Shown: one piece after another, positions 40,823 through 52,879 of the stretch
Position numbering within the stretch: position 1 is the stretch's first letter
How the letters are laid out: the number at the start of each line of letters is the position of its first letter
DNA from: Apostichopus japonicus
Lineage: Eukaryota; Echinodermata; Holothuroidea; Aspidochirotida; Stichopodidae
Assembly (NCBI RefSeq): GCF_037975245.1
Contig: NC_092573.1
Span: forward strand, 802,001 to 866,000
Direction: 5' to 3'
DNA length: 64,000 bases
Made by a program: the position numbers and the translations under genes
The notes under the pieces: model-generated
Database searches by the model: none
What the model was told of the DNA's origin: nothing
Seen by the model: only the letters and a program-made list of their open reading frames with translations

Positions 40823-41999
40823 ATGACTCAATCCAATTACTGAAATTTAAATATGAATGTATTGCTAAAGATATCTATTAATATATAAGTGGATACTTTT
40901 AATTAAATGTTTTAAATTAATGTCTGCAAAATGTCACGTTTTGATGAACATAAATGAACTATATGAAATGGGTATAAACATCTCATGTCGAACTAGGTCG
41001 AAGTAGCTAATCCTCCCACATGGTGACGTCATAGCTGATACGCGCGAAATACCGATCTTATAAATGGAATTCAGCTCTCTCTCTCTCTCTTTGCAAACTG
41101 TGTCATCTTAATACTGCCCATAGAGACATCACATGCACGAAAAACCGATATCGTAATATCGACTTCATTCGTCGTGACAAGTCACGCGGTCTTGAACTCG
41201 AACACGGATTGGTTGCCTCCTTAATCCTCTCCAAGAGCTAACAAAGGACGAATAACGTATTATATTTCTCTTATCTGTGTAAAATACTAGGTGCAACCAG
41301 TTCTGAAAATAAAAATGTTCAATGCCTTCATGTATTGGTTTGTATGTTGCACTGTGAGATTACTGTGGGCTGGTAATGGACTAACCAGTGGTTAATTGGC
41401 AGATGAGGTCGCTAAACTGAAATATTTAAAGGTGGACAGGCAGCTAATCAACAAGATACGTTTCCTGTTAACAATAGTTAAGCTTGTTATGTCCATGTTC
41501 ACATTAAGTAATGTTGTTTATTCCACTATCGTATCAAAAGGCGAATAAATCTTTTTATCGAAACTTCTGACGTAAGAGCGCGAATGACCAATCATCGTAA
41601 CAGATACTTCATGGAAGTGACTTGCTTTTAATATTTCATGGTGAGCAAACTCAACCATTGTCTTAATCTAATGCAATGAAGAAGGTTGTGAAAAACTCCC
41701 AGTTCTGGGAGTATTATGGATAATCAATTAGTTTTGTACCAATGTGTGATGTCATAATGTCACTATAGGAAGCGGGGAAAGTGACTCCACTAAAGAGAAA
41801 CGTTACTGTTAAAAAACAACATTCTGTGACTTTGAAATGTCTTTTTTAGACTTTCTCAAGTCCTCAGATACTGACCATGAAAGAACATTAAAACAACATT
41901 GAAACAATGATATCTATCAAATGGAATAGTAATTTCCATGCGTGATTATTTTCACGGACGAGGATGTACCCCTAATCTTAACGCTTTCTTTAATGATGA

Positions 42000-42173
42000 G
42001 AGAAGTCAGCACATCCCTATACCCACCCCTCCCAATAGCCTCTCTCGACTCCTTCTCCTTCCTTGCTCTCTCTCTCTCTGTCTCCTTGCTTTCTCTCCTT
42101 TCTTTCCTTCCACTTTCTCTTCCTACTTTCACCTCCCACTTTCTTCTCCCACTCTCTCCTCCCATGATACATT
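42000..42173 (+). repeat. Polypyrimidine (CT-rich) tract
   Basis: About 150 bp almost entirely C and T on the plus strand, with a (CT)6 core near 42067-42080 and repeated ttccttcc/ctctcctccc words. Long homopurine-homopyrimidine DNA can form triplexes. It also explains the low-complexity Ser/Leu-rich and Glu/Arg-rich open frames here (41917-42496), which are not genes. Confidence 0.85.
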
Positions 42174-42493
42174 CAAAGGGTATGTCTGACTGTCATTTTT
42201 CCACTTCAAAAGCCAGAAATATCCAAATTCACGGACGACTCTTTTGCAAAGTTGAATCGACTAATTATAGGGAGGGGGTTGGAGGGAAGGAGGGAGGGGG
42301 GGAGAGGATGTCGAATATGGCAGAGGTAAGTGGGCGAAGTATCAAAATCATGCCGGTCAAGACATCAGTGGGCAAAAAGAGTATAGTATACCTAGAGACA
42401 TGCTGTAGGTATATAAACTTTGTAAATAACGGGATTCTTTGTACTCATGTCATAAAATCAAGAGGTCATATATGCTCTTGGTCATATATCATA

Positions 42494-42494
42494 T

Positions 42495-42566
<72 letters not shown>

Positions 42567-42567
42567 A
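42494..42567. repeat. (AT)n microsatellite
   Basis: An AT tract directly adjoining the 3' side (on the minus strand) of the SINE-like segment. Confidence 0.95.
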
Positions 42568-42700
42568 TCGCGCTATGCAATCGCGCAACACCACCACGCA
42601 GATACGTAAGGGGATGGCGAAAACAACCATGCTTTGAACCGGGCTCAAGGTTTGAATTACAAGCGGACCTCACTACATAGCTCATAAATTTAAACCCATA
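42568..42700 (-). mobile_element. Decayed tRNA-derived SINE, minus strand
   Basis: Read on the minus strand: an A-box-like gagctatgtagtgagg (about 42668-42683), tccgc, then a degenerate B box cccggttcaaagc (42631-42643) and a tail containing cccttacgt that runs into (AT)n. The layout of tRNA-like head, short tail and AT tract is the same as in the element at 12473-12622, and the tail word resembles its ccaactcattacgt. Both boxes are mutated. Confidence 0.35.
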
Positions 42701-44192
42701 CAACAGGCCAATCTACAAAACCCCCAAAAGGCTTATTTGTTAACTCCACATTCTTGGAATAAAGATGTGACATGTTTTATTTTGGTAGTAAGGTCATGCT
42801 TTGTGACTGTAAATTAACTACAGATAAATTATAAATCATTACTCTTAACAACACCGTCATCCGAGGTTTTTTTTCATGCTGAAGGGCACGGCGGTGTCTT
42901 GGCAATAACGCTCTATTAGCCAAGTGATCATTCTTCAAGTTCAAGGGTCAATACCTTACAGACGATTCTTTTAATAGCTGATAATAAAAGTAATGCAATA
43001 TCGTGAAAGTGAACTGCTGCCGCAGAATTTAGAAGCGGGGAATCGGAGATGGGTAAAGATTTATGCATATTCATGTAGGGCTAAATATATTTGATGCATA
43101 GAGTTACAATGACATAGGACATGGGTCATTTATATAGGGTGGATGTTAGGGTATGTGTTAGGAGAGGATCGGTGTTACCAGGGAGGAAATGACAGAAGTC
43201 TCTTGTTGAGGTTGATATTAGGGTAACAGTACCTGACATAGGGTAAAGGTGAAATAGAATGAATCTTGACTATTCATATGAGAATATCACTTTCGTCTAA
43301 GAATGAGGTGCGATAATACAGAGAAGGGGGATTGGGGTTGTTCCTTACTTTTACATAAAAATAAAAGTCGTCTCCGACTTGTAGTAGGCTACCGACATAA
43401 GTCTGCCTACAAGACTCTTCACATATGTGAAATAAGCTCTGTGTTTTTTTTTTACGATAAATATAACTATATCTCTGTACTAGTCTTTTAACGTTTGTAT
43501 ACTATCAGCCCAAAGACATATTTTAGAAGAAAATACTTTCAACTGAAAAAAATAATTGATGCACATATAGTGAGTGTGTAGGAGAGAGGGGTTGTGATGT
43601 ATTTATGAGCCGATTCGTTTTACCATACAGACACTAAACTAACTTTTCATTACTAATTCGAGTGATTTCTTGAAACATGAGAGCGGGTACAGCACTGTGG
43701 GTTTCTTTCCTTTCTTTGACACTCACAAACTCGTTCAAATGATAATTCAAATTTGTTTCGAACTCCGTAATATGTTCCGAGGAAACAAGACACTCCAAAG
43801 TTTGCGATCTAGAGGTTTTAATCAGGACGCCCTCAGTATGATCATAACTTCAGACTATAGATCTTTGTTGCAGTTGGATTGAGCAAGGGAAAAACAATAA
43901 GACATCCAACAAAATAATGTTACCTATTCAACGTTTGATTATTTCTTGTTTCTACTGATATTTTATTGTGTCATCGAGCCCGGCTCCAAAAAAAAAAATA
44001 CAAAAAGATCTACAGCAATTACTGACGGTGCATAATTTTTCGTATCATTAGGTATTGGTCGGAACTTACCGTGCAGAACCTTATAAAATTTGTACGAGGT
44101 TCGCCGCCTCCCTCTATAACACTAAAGATGGTAAACTGTTTGATAGTTAGATCCATATTAGGACATTTTTAGTTAATGTTTTGGAAACGTCC

Positions 44193-44283
44193 CCATCCCT
44201 TATCGGGGGAGGGAGAGGGCCTATTCCTTTACCGATAGGGAGAGAGGGGGACCATCCCTTACCGAGAGGGAGGGGAAGTGGAG
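44193..44283 (+). repeat. Three-copy G-rich tandem repeat, about 30 bp
   Basis: Units ccatcccttatcgggggaggg (44193-), ctattcctttaccgatagggag (44221-) and ccatcccttaccgagagggagg (44252-) share the plan pyrimidine block, taccga, purine block. Each unit can pair internally (cccttaccgaGAGGG). Confidence 0.7.
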
Positions 44284-44762
44284 ATCATTGCCCTAGTGTT
44301 ATAAATATTCATTATGCGTATTTTCAGTTATAGTGTGTGGATTGTCCAATCATTTATATGAGTTATTGCTTGTCTTGGTCCGCATAACGCAACGCTGAAA
44401 CCCCAGAGAAACAGTGTTCATACCGAGGCCTTAACGTTTTCTCCACCATGGCCGCTGAAGAATTTGTGTCAAAGTGTATACACAACCTCCCTCCTTCAGG
44501 CCCTTTATACCCGACCCTAACACTTTCCTTCTGTTCGCAGCTGTTGCAGTATAGAACGGTACTTAGAAGTTCACATTGATTAGCCCATATATATGCTATT
44601 GTAGAATCCGTGTGTGATTTTCTAATCGCAACTGTTCCTTCTTATCTACTTAGTGAATTATGCTTATCTCTGTTGTGCGTCAGTACCAAGTTAGTCAAGC
44701 GGAACAGCACTTTGGACTCTACAAGTTCCATCTATAATTTCTGATCTATAACAGTACGTCAA

Positions 44763-44779
44763 GCTTCCGTGGCGCAATT

Positions 44780-44832
<53 letters not shown>

Positions 44833-44836
44833 AGCG
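44763..44836 (+). tRNA. tRNA-Asn (anticodon GTT)
   Basis: A complete 74-nt cloverleaf. The acceptor arms GCTTCCG/CGGGAGC pair fully (one G-U) with discriminator G. The D arm carries the A box tggcgcaattgg. The anticodon stem TTCGG/CCGAA encloses loop CTGTTAA with anticodon GTT. The T arm GGTGG-TTCAAGC-CCACC carries a B box. It matches the usual animal tRNA-Asn almost base for base. CCA is not encoded, as expected in eukaryotes. No clean T-run terminator follows immediately; the first is gtttttctttttc about 8-20 nt downstream. The gene charges Asn and is transcribed by RNA polymerase III from the internal boxes. Confidence 0.97.
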
Positions 44837-44843
44837 AGGTCAG

Positions 44844-44856
44844 TTTTTCTTTTTCT
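44844..44856 (+). terminator. Pol III terminator of tRNA-Asn
   Basis: tttttctttttc on the non-template strand starts about 8 nt after the mature tRNA end, the usual position and composition of a polymerase III stop signal. Confidence 0.7.
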
Positions 44857-45005
44857 ATATGCTGCCGAAACTTATCTACGTATACTTTGCATGACTGGAA
44901 ATGTATATCCTTTTAAGTAAGCAAGTCTATTAATTTTCGTTAACATGTGTATATATATTGTATAATTTGTTTAATTTATTTATATATATATATATTTTAA
45001 TCTAA

Positions 45006-45065
45006 AATGGTTAGCGCGTTCGGCCGTTAACCGAAATGTTTGGGGTTCAAGCCCACCCGAGAGCG
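45006..45065 (+). pseudogene. tRNA-Asn pseudogene, 5'-truncated
   Basis: From aatggttagcgcg to gagagcg this copies the tRNA-Asn at 44763-44836 but lacks the 5' acceptor strand and the start of the D arm. Position 33 of the anticodon loop, an invariant U, is C here (loop CCGTTAA). The T stem has two broken pairs and the 3' acceptor strand reads CGAGAGC. The remnant cannot fold as a tRNA. It arose by local duplication of its neighbour, or both come from an older array. Confidence 0.9.
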
Positions 45066-46599
45066 GGGGTAGTTTTGATAGTTCCTTGTTTAAGAAACTT
45101 CATCAGTGGTCAATTCATTATAAAAATATACGGACACAAACTGAAATTTTCTAGTCTGCTAAAGAATCTTTTCAATTTCATTTCTTAAATTATAAAGAGT
45201 ACGATTAGATTTAAAAAAAAAAAAAAATCTAGTGTTTTCAATGGCTGTCCTTACTGGGGTCGATTTATAAATGTGAGTTTGCTCACAGGAATCCTTCGAG
45301 CCGGCTTAGCCCAGCGACCTAGAAATGCCGTCCGTCTTTTATTAAGTTTAACTAACTTTAACTAAGTTTCTTCGTGATTAATTACGTAAAGCAAATTTAC
45401 AAATATTCACAAAGGATTGGAACTGTACTGTAGTGTTAATAATTACACTTAAAAAATTTAACAAAATCTAGATTGACAAAATCGAAGTTTACATTAAGAG
45501 TTTAAGCCAGTATGGGCAGATTCGGCCGTACCATCCCCTCACCCTCGCCCCATTTCCCTGGGTTGAGAATGGTCTCTCCTACTTCGTAAAAATGGTAACG
45601 CTATAACTATTTAAAGCCCCCCCCCCAAAAAAAAAAAAAAAAAAAACAAAAAACAAAACATATGCTAGCAAAAAAGAGCACAGTTTTGCATCCTCTAAAC
45701 ACTCTTAATTATACTAACATACGACGCTTTTCAATGAGTAGCTCCACGTCCTCAATGGCCACACCACCCGGGACCATAGAAAACCATGCGTACACTGGCC
45801 AGGGGTTGCAAACAACTTATTCAAAGGTCCAGCTATATTTGATCTCGCCGTTTATACACGCGTCTCTCCCTTTCTGCCTCACATACAAGCTTCAATTTCT
45901 TTTTACATCTCTGTCAGTTTATTTATAATTCTTCAAAGTTATAACACAACACGTCAAACTTACAAACAAAACACTTCAATTAAGTTTCCCCTTTTCATTT
46001 AAATCCATATTTACATTAATAGATAACAAATAAAAATTTAAAAATTATTTACAATTCAAGACCAATCCTCACTTTACGTCAGAAACAGAAAACAAAAACA
46101 AATCATAAGTTAACTTTCACAGAAAGCTACAAATCACTTTCTTCTCGATTATGGAACAGAATTACGAATGTATTAACCAATCGGTGAACTTTACGACTGG
46201 CCACCGTTTGTCATAATGATCTTCATTTTCTATTTTCTGATCTTTTTTACTCTCTCTGTTAATATTTGCCCCTGTTTTGGTTCGTCGCGCCTTCCCTTTC
46301 TGACACAGTTTTCGTATTCGCCCTCTTCAGTCTGCCCCCCCCCCCGCCCTTATTAACAAATCCAGCTTAGTCCACCCCTGGTTATGACTTTATCAGTAAG
46401 TCAATACAATGCCATGGGCGCATCTTTGTGTTAAAGTAAAACACAACAAAAAGAAGAAGAAAATGTAAAAATATCAGATAAATAAGCAAAATGCCTAGAA
46501 AAGGAGGGAAATAGGCAGCAAGATTGTTCTCATTTCCGCACGACGTATGATTCGTCCGGCACAAAAAGTCTTTAGAAACTTAGCATGGACTGAATCTAC
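45066..46599. other. No supported gene
   Basis: AT-rich; A-run at 45212-45227, C-run/A-run junction at 45618-45647, C-run at 46337-46348. The dispersed-repeat core gtgttttcaatggctgtccttactggg is near 45233. The plus-strand frame 45662-45928 is unsupported. Confidence 0.5.
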
Positions 46600-46795
46600 C
46601 TGATTTTCTCGCATATCTGGATTCATTGATGTCATTAAACTGACACATCCCTCGAGGTAGCACCATTCTAATTGGGGACACTCTGCTTTCGTTCAACCAG
46701 CGGGATACCTTCAGCAGAATATTGTAACAGATGGGTGTTAGACCAACAACCGAATGTGTGAACGCGTCACAAAAGCCGCTAATGACTGCTGCCAC
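46600..46795 (-). CDS. Candidate internal exon, unknown protein (weak, 5' edge uncertain)
   Basis: The minus-strand frame ends at donor AAATCAG|gtagattc, leaving one base. The peptide includes VSPIRMVLPRGMCQF and NDINESRYARKS, preceded by RVAAVISGFCDAFTHSVVGL. An acceptor in the required phase could be gaacgaaagcag with exon start at 46682, or a site further upstream; neither has a good pyrimidine tract. The one-base end fits the two-base start of 38138-38358, and a one-base start would fit the two-base end of 47706-47879. The family is not recognised. Confidence 0.3.
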
Positions 46796-46799
46796 GCGA

Positions 46800-47705
46800 C
46801 TCTGTAAGGCCTCAAACGGTGCGCCCTACTGTGCGCGCACTCAGCCATGTAACTGATATCGCTTATTGTCGCTATGATATTGGCTGGCAGCATACTAATA
46901 CGAGATGTTGGAGACACAAAAAGTCAGTCGTTTTGAAATCAGTTGCTGTAATCAGAGCGTTTCTGTCAAATTCTAAGAGTAATATGTTATACATATCTCT
47001 TCTTTCTTGTTTGTTCTTTTCTGTTTTGGTGAGTTGCAACTGTGTCAATAGATTCGAGTCGATTGCTCAATTACCAATTTTACAAGTCCCCCCCCCCCCC
47101 TCCCGCTTCTTCCGCCCGTCCTCCCAAAGAAAGAACTAAAAAACACAGAGCAAATCTTATTGTAATATACACTTACACAGTATGTTAAAATTAGCATAAT
47201 TATTATACACAAACAAGCGGTGTTGTGTGTCTGGTGTTGGATGTTGGATGGTGTGAAATTCATTACCGGTCCTACATCAGCTACACCTAAAGTAAGTCAG
47301 ATAATCTTACAAGTCCACCAGAGCGGGGGAAAATGCTAGTGCTAAATAATGTGCATTGAAATGAAAAATAAATCAATAAAATAAAATAAAAATAGGAAAT
47401 CGAAACGAAAAATGAGAACGAAGAAAAATTGGTGTTATTGGAGGGTTTTTTTTGTAGTCGACCACGTGACCACAACACCATAATACAATTTGGTTCGGCA
47501 ACAGAAAAATAGCTACTCGAGAATTATGGCCTGATAATATCTCAAAGTGTGAAGTATAGTCGTGACATTCAGTGATGTTCCGAGTCATCACAAGAGATCG
47601 AATCAATTTTCCAAAATATAATGACTTGAACGAGCCTGGTGACCTGTCTGGTCTGGTGACCTGTAGAAGAAAGAACGGTACACGTGACTCCATTATATGA
47701 CTCAC
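46800..47705. other. Possible intron of the minus-strand gene
   Basis: Lies between two minus-strand candidate exons. A poly-C run is at 47088-47100 and an A-rich stretch (ataaaataaaataaaaatagg) at about 47377-47397. No other exon is identified with confidence. Confidence 0.3.
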
Positions 47706-47879
47706 CTTGCGCCAGGAAAGTCACTTGTCTCACTTCGACCTCTGAACTGCAGCTCTGGTCCAAACGGTGTAAAAAGATTCACATTACCAGACACAGTCAC
47801 ATTTGAGGCGGCGTTCACATTCAGATTTAAGATCATTTTAGAATTTTCACCGTTTTCCAGAACACACGTCCTCTCCGGA
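47706..47879 (-). CDS. Candidate internal exon, unknown protein
   Basis: The exon is 174 nt: one split-codon base, 57 codons, two split-codon bases. It is bounded on the minus strand by a C-rich tract with acceptor catcatag and a consensus donor GCGCAAG|gtgagtca. Peptide pieces are PERTCVLENGENSKMILNL, NVNAASNVTVSGNVNLFTPF and GPELQFRGRSETSDFPGA. Alternating hydrophobic residues and several potential N-glycosylation sites (NVT and others) suggest a secreted or extracellular beta-rich domain; that is inference. I do not recognise the family. The acceptor's tract is a long poly-C run rather than mixed pyrimidines, which is unusual. Confidence 0.5.
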
Positions 47880-48073
47880 CTATGATGGGGGGGGGGGGGG
47901 GCTGGTGAGCCCGTGCTCATGTAGTTTTGTAGGATCGGTTGATTGGAGGGTGCGGCGGCTTGGGTTAGAAATATCGAGATGTGTTTTTTTTGTGGATCTG
48001 TATTTTACTGGGATATGTTTTGAGTTCGTAGTACTGTGTGGACCGAGACGTTTACTTCCACTGTACAGGTCAC

Positions 48074-48076
<3 letters not shown>

Positions 48077-48106
<30 letters not shown>
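48077..48106. repeat. (CA)n microsatellite
   Basis: Fifteen CA units. Confidence 0.97.
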
Positions 48107-48111
<5 letters not shown>

Positions 48112-49879
48112 TTGGAATGTCTTACACTATACAGGCCACCTAAATAACAATTAGAAACGTTTTCACGTATTATATTATACGAACACCTGTACGCCTGCTT
48201 AGCTGGTCATAGTTTCTTCCATTGTCCTTTATAAGCAATACCGACTGAGTAAAGCCAGCAACCTCTTTTGAAAGATGATTCATGATTTGATTGGTACGAC
48301 GCACGCGTTGTGTATACTGTCTTGGAATACAAGAAACATACCACAAGATTTTTTACCTGTCAGAAAGCAAAATTAAAATTTGTACCATAATTCTAATGTT
48401 GACAGTTTTCCAGCGGCGAGATCAGTGTTATGTGTCATAAATATAACATATATGTGCATTGATACGAGAGGCATGTCTGGATTACAGCAGTGTAATGAAT
48501 CACGTTTCTATAATTACGTAAACATTTTCAACGTGCTATATTCTTTATATTTTAGTATTTCTTCTGTCCACAAAAGGTAACATTATAAGAAATATAGTTA
48601 GTCGTAATATTTAATGATTCATTATGCAACATAGAAATTAGGCTAATCCATTTTAAGGTCTTCAGAATAACTCTCAAAATATGCTATAAAGTCTGATAAT
48701 GGTCACCCATAGTGAAATTTCACTACATACTTTACTGACAAGCACTCGGAACATCAGATATCCACAATCAGATATTTACTGTTTACAATTTGAACAATCC
48801 TCCATGGTGGGTATTAATTGTATCGATGAGTTATTGTCAGGGAATTACTTTGATCCTTCTAACAAGTTTTAGCATGTAAAATTTGGGCCAGGATTAATGG
48901 CGTTTCACGGCACGGTACATTGTGCAAGAAAACTATTTCAAAGGTCTTCACTATTGGCCCCACCTTTTAGCGTTCCCAGTATTACCTTTCTGTACTGAGT
49001 CGCCTGAATAACGCAATACATCAAGCAACGCACAATTAGACAAATGTCGCATAAAGGATACATGCGTTAGAAATGGTGGTGGTAAAATGTCTTTTGAAGT
49101 TTGAGAATGAGTGACCATTATCAAACTTTCTATAGCTTAATTGGGGCAATACTGATATCTGTGGTTTCTTTTATAAGTAGCAGATATGACTGACATATTA
49201 TGTGATACTTATGAAACAAACTATAATATTTAGAGGTTATATGATCAAATATAAAGTTATTCTTGAAACAGGTCGAGGTTAGAGAGGTTACAAAAGTAAG
49301 CAGATGCTGTAACCTTTGTTTTGGTTTTGAGTCTTAAAGGAAAGTTTCGCTTCAAAGTTTCGCTTCCAAGAACATAACATCTTCCGTCACGGACATCATC
49401 TTCCGCACACAGCATATGTTAGATTTGTTTGTGGTATACAAGTCACAGCAGATGGTTTGATACCTAGTTACATTCGGGCTATGTATTAATATTTAATATT
49501 TGTATTATACTGTAGATTTATGCTACGCGTTTTACAGCAGATGTAAATATAGGCTTATAACCTGGGCCGGAATTCCATTTTTTTTTACATAAGACATATA
49601 TTTCAGAGTCCATAACTTTCGGTGAGGCAACTAAGCATAGCTATCGTCTTTTCTCCTAATTTTTACACCCTTCACACTTAGATCGAGGTTCTGGGTCCGG
49701 CCCCATCTTCCCCATGGTAAATCCGGTTATAGGCTTTTCTCATTTTGCGTTTAAGACTCAAGGCGGAAATGGCTAGTTTCTTCGAGTGATTATGCTAATT
49801 AACGTTAATTGGAAGAACGAGTGAATCTGCTGATTGGAAAGTAACAATAATAAACAGCATCAGCTGCCTATATTACAAA
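48107..49879. other. No supported gene
   Basis: AT-rich with no frames, RNA genes or repeat boundaries that I can support. A short direct repeat aaagtttcgcttc occurs twice at about 49342-49368. Confidence 0.5.
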
Positions 49880-50025
49880 CATACATACATACATACATAC
49901 ATACATACATACATACATACATACATACATACATACATACATACATACATACATACATACATACATACATACATACATACATACATACATACATACATAC
50001 ATACATACATACATACATACATACA
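49880..50025. repeat. (CATA)n microsatellite, about 36 units
   Basis: A perfect tetranucleotide array of 146 bp. It is followed to about 50290 by diverged ctacctac/catacata words that look like an older, decayed extension of the same array. Confidence 0.97.
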
Positions 50026-52826
50026 CGCATATGCATACATAACCATGTACATACCATACCATACCTGCCAACGCTACCTAGCTACTTACCTAACCATCAA
50101 CCTAATAAGTGTGCATACCCTGTTGACTACTTACCAACCTCAGACATAACTACCTAACCACCTACATATATACATACCCACATGCTAACATACATATTTC
50201 TCTCTGACTATAACTTACTCCTTCACTGCCAATCCCTAGCAACCAACATACCTACCTATTCACCTACCTACATATATTATTTCAGACAACTCCTTTTTTT
50301 TGGTTTTACCTACATACCACATTTCGGACCTCATTCCTACCGTTTTGTTACGTCGATCGCTACGTCTCAATAACACTGGATAGAACCGTCACTGCATATT
50401 CCCCCTATACCCCTCTACATATCAATTTCTCTATGGTTTATATCGCTATATATCTACGCACTATCTGTCTATTACAATTCTTTAATATTTCACGATATAC
50501 CAAAACAACGTACCGTCTCGAATCCAAAGACTCTGTTCTCTAATATATATATATTTTTTTTTGCCCTGGCTTGGCTTCTTCTTCATCAATCACTCACGAT
50601 ATCTTTCACTTGTCATCTTGAGCCGAATCTTCCCCTTCCTAGGCGAAATCATGGTTACCTTTATGATCCGTATTTTCTAATTCCTTTGATGTTATGAAAA
50701 AAACGGCAAAGAATTACATTAATATGGTAACAAAATCATCTTATCTGAGCTGGCCCCTTGGGGATACGTTGCTCTCTCAATTTTAATCATATATTAGTTC
50801 CCAGACGACTAACGAATTCTACGTTTGAACATGGCTTGATATAGCAATTACCTTTTCTTTTGCGATTTTTTAAGTCCTCGCGGGCGTTCCGAATTTACGG
50901 TGCGGAGTTTAATAGCCCATGGGAAATTACTGTCGGTGGAAAGCCACGTATTACCAATGACAATTAGCTTCCAGACATGACAAAAAAAAATTGTTGCTAT
51001 ACACTAATGATACAAGGTAGTTTATATCAAGCTCTTATTTTCCGCTTGACTTTTACATATCTAGTATTACCTTTATCTGTATTTAATGTATATTATGATT
51101 AACATTTATCAAATTGAATGATTTCTGATATTATATATATATATGTAAATATCAATTTCTTCCAATCCGCAAGAAGAAGAAGTAGGACAACGACTCTAAT
51201 TACAGAAGTTAAATTTTACGTATCCTTAATACGAAACTTACATAAAAATAATAATATTTTTAGTGGCTTTGTTTGTTCAAACTCCTTTTGTTTCATTGGG
51301 AGATTATGAAGAGCTTAATCGTTAATCCAGATAGGAGATTTATATGACATATTATAGAGAAAATTTCAATGTCTGAAGACTTAAAATTTGTTAAATTTTC
51401 AAGTTTAATTCACCAATCGAAGTAGATTGCAAACGGTATGATGTCCTACCAGAATGAAGAAAAAAAATAGGTGATTGGCTTAACAAATATGTCATGTTTT
51501 ATTAATTTCATTAATTTATGCATCTTTGTAAAGATAAGTAGTCATTATGACGTCATAAAATTACCATTTTTTTCAATCTATTCAATCTGTTAACACATCA
51601 GTCTATACAAAAGAATGAAGGTATTATTATGTGGATTAGTATAATTATATGAATGCATTTGGCTACAGCACAGTGAGTGACGTCATCACGACAGATGATT
51701 TGAAAGTCGTGCGCCTGGTTGATTTTTTTTATAATATAAGCTTTATCTATTTAAGTCGTACCAAAATGAGTCATTTCAGGCGGACATCAATTATATGTTA
51801 ATTAGTATATACATGTCCCAAAATATATTTCCCATTTTACTATAAACAAATTAACCAAATTAATGAATAAACAGCAAGTATTTTACTGGCCGAACTTTGA
51901 CCAAGAAGAACTCTCATATCAGCTCGCTTTCCTTTACAGTTTAAGGTGTCGTTTAAAATCAAGGTAGATTGAAGTAACCATTTAGTCCTGTAAATAGGAA
52001 TACTTCATTTTAATTCATTTTATTATCAACTTAGTGGTGGAGTACAAATGAAGACGGTGAGAAATATAGTATATTAATAAAATTTATATTATAATATAAC
52101 AAGACATTGACATTAGAGTTTGCATGTATAGTCGTGAAATTATGATTTTTATTTATTGTGTTCTATTTTCGAAGCAGTACAACAATGTCTGTCACCGTCC
52201 CTTTAAATATTCTCGAAGACAATGGCCTATGTTAAATATTAGTCCACGATAACTAGGAACATTCAAAATTGCAACCCTAGATATATTAAAGGGGTATGAA
52301 GGATTCTGATTCATCATATTAACTAATCATATAATCACATGATAAAGAAACAGACGCACATTAACACATACAAGAAATATAGTCTCAACCTTCGTTAAGA
52401 AAAACAACATTAATATTCTCCTATAATGAAAACAAAACAGACAGACCACTTTACAAACAGAGACATAAACATATTGACACAGACAGACAGACATACAGAC
52501 GGACAGACAGACAGACGGAATGAAAAACAGCACGTACAGAATAAATGAAAATTTCGTCAAGCAAACAATTCGACAAATATATATTTCCAAAAAAAAAAAA
52601 ATCATCTAGTCATTCAAAGAATCCCTTTGTACACTTATGATAGGAATCAATAACCTTCACCAGATTTGCGAGTAATTCCACTTTGTTTCTAATATTACGC
52701 TACCCGCTTTTGTAAACAACCTCTCTCAAGAAACTGAGATAGAAGTGAACCGTTCTCGTCGATTTCTTGCGTCAACAAGCCAGAGGAGGGGAGAAGATGA
52801 GAGAGAAATACAAAACGTAATTCACT
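50026..52826. other. No supported gene
   Basis: Contains the decayed flank of the CATA array, two TGACGTCA octamers (51548-51555, 51678-51685) and an (ACAG)n run at about 52480-52517. No exon is supported, though a short minus-strand segment near 52720-52786 (IDENGSLLSQFLERGCLQK) is discussed with the 53 kb candidate. Confidence 0.45.
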
Positions 52827-52850
52827 AGCTAGCTATAGCTATAGCTAGCT
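52827..52850. repeat. Perfect 24-bp palindrome
   Basis: The two arms AGCTAGCTATAG and CTATAGCTAGCT meet without a spacer, so the block equals its own reverse complement. It sits 30 bp from the stop codon of the candidate minus-strand frame. Confidence 0.9.
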
Positions 52851-52879
52851 CGCATTTAATTTGCTCATCAATCGCCAAT

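Noticed and set aside
41942-42496. 184-codon plus-strand frame, longest in the window
   Set aside because: Its first half is a polypyrimidine tract read as Ser/Leu/Pro; no domain or splice support.
42880-42960. tRNA-like stretch with cttggcaataacgct and gttcaagggtc
   Set aside because: Neither an acceptor stem nor an anticodon arm can be folded around these words.
44456-44583. Short ATG frame (MAAEEFVSKCIHNL...) with a good Kozak context
   Set aside because: Only 43 codons, no donor in frame with a following exon, and no recognisable homology.
39370-45840. Apparent similarity between about 39390-39470 and 45757-45830
   Set aside because: The alignment needs several gaps and matches only scattered words; not significant by eye.
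49834-50157. Open frames of His-Thr-Tyr-Ile or Met-Tyr-Val-Cys repeats
   Set aside because: Products of the (CATA)n array, open only because the tetranucleotide lacks stops.
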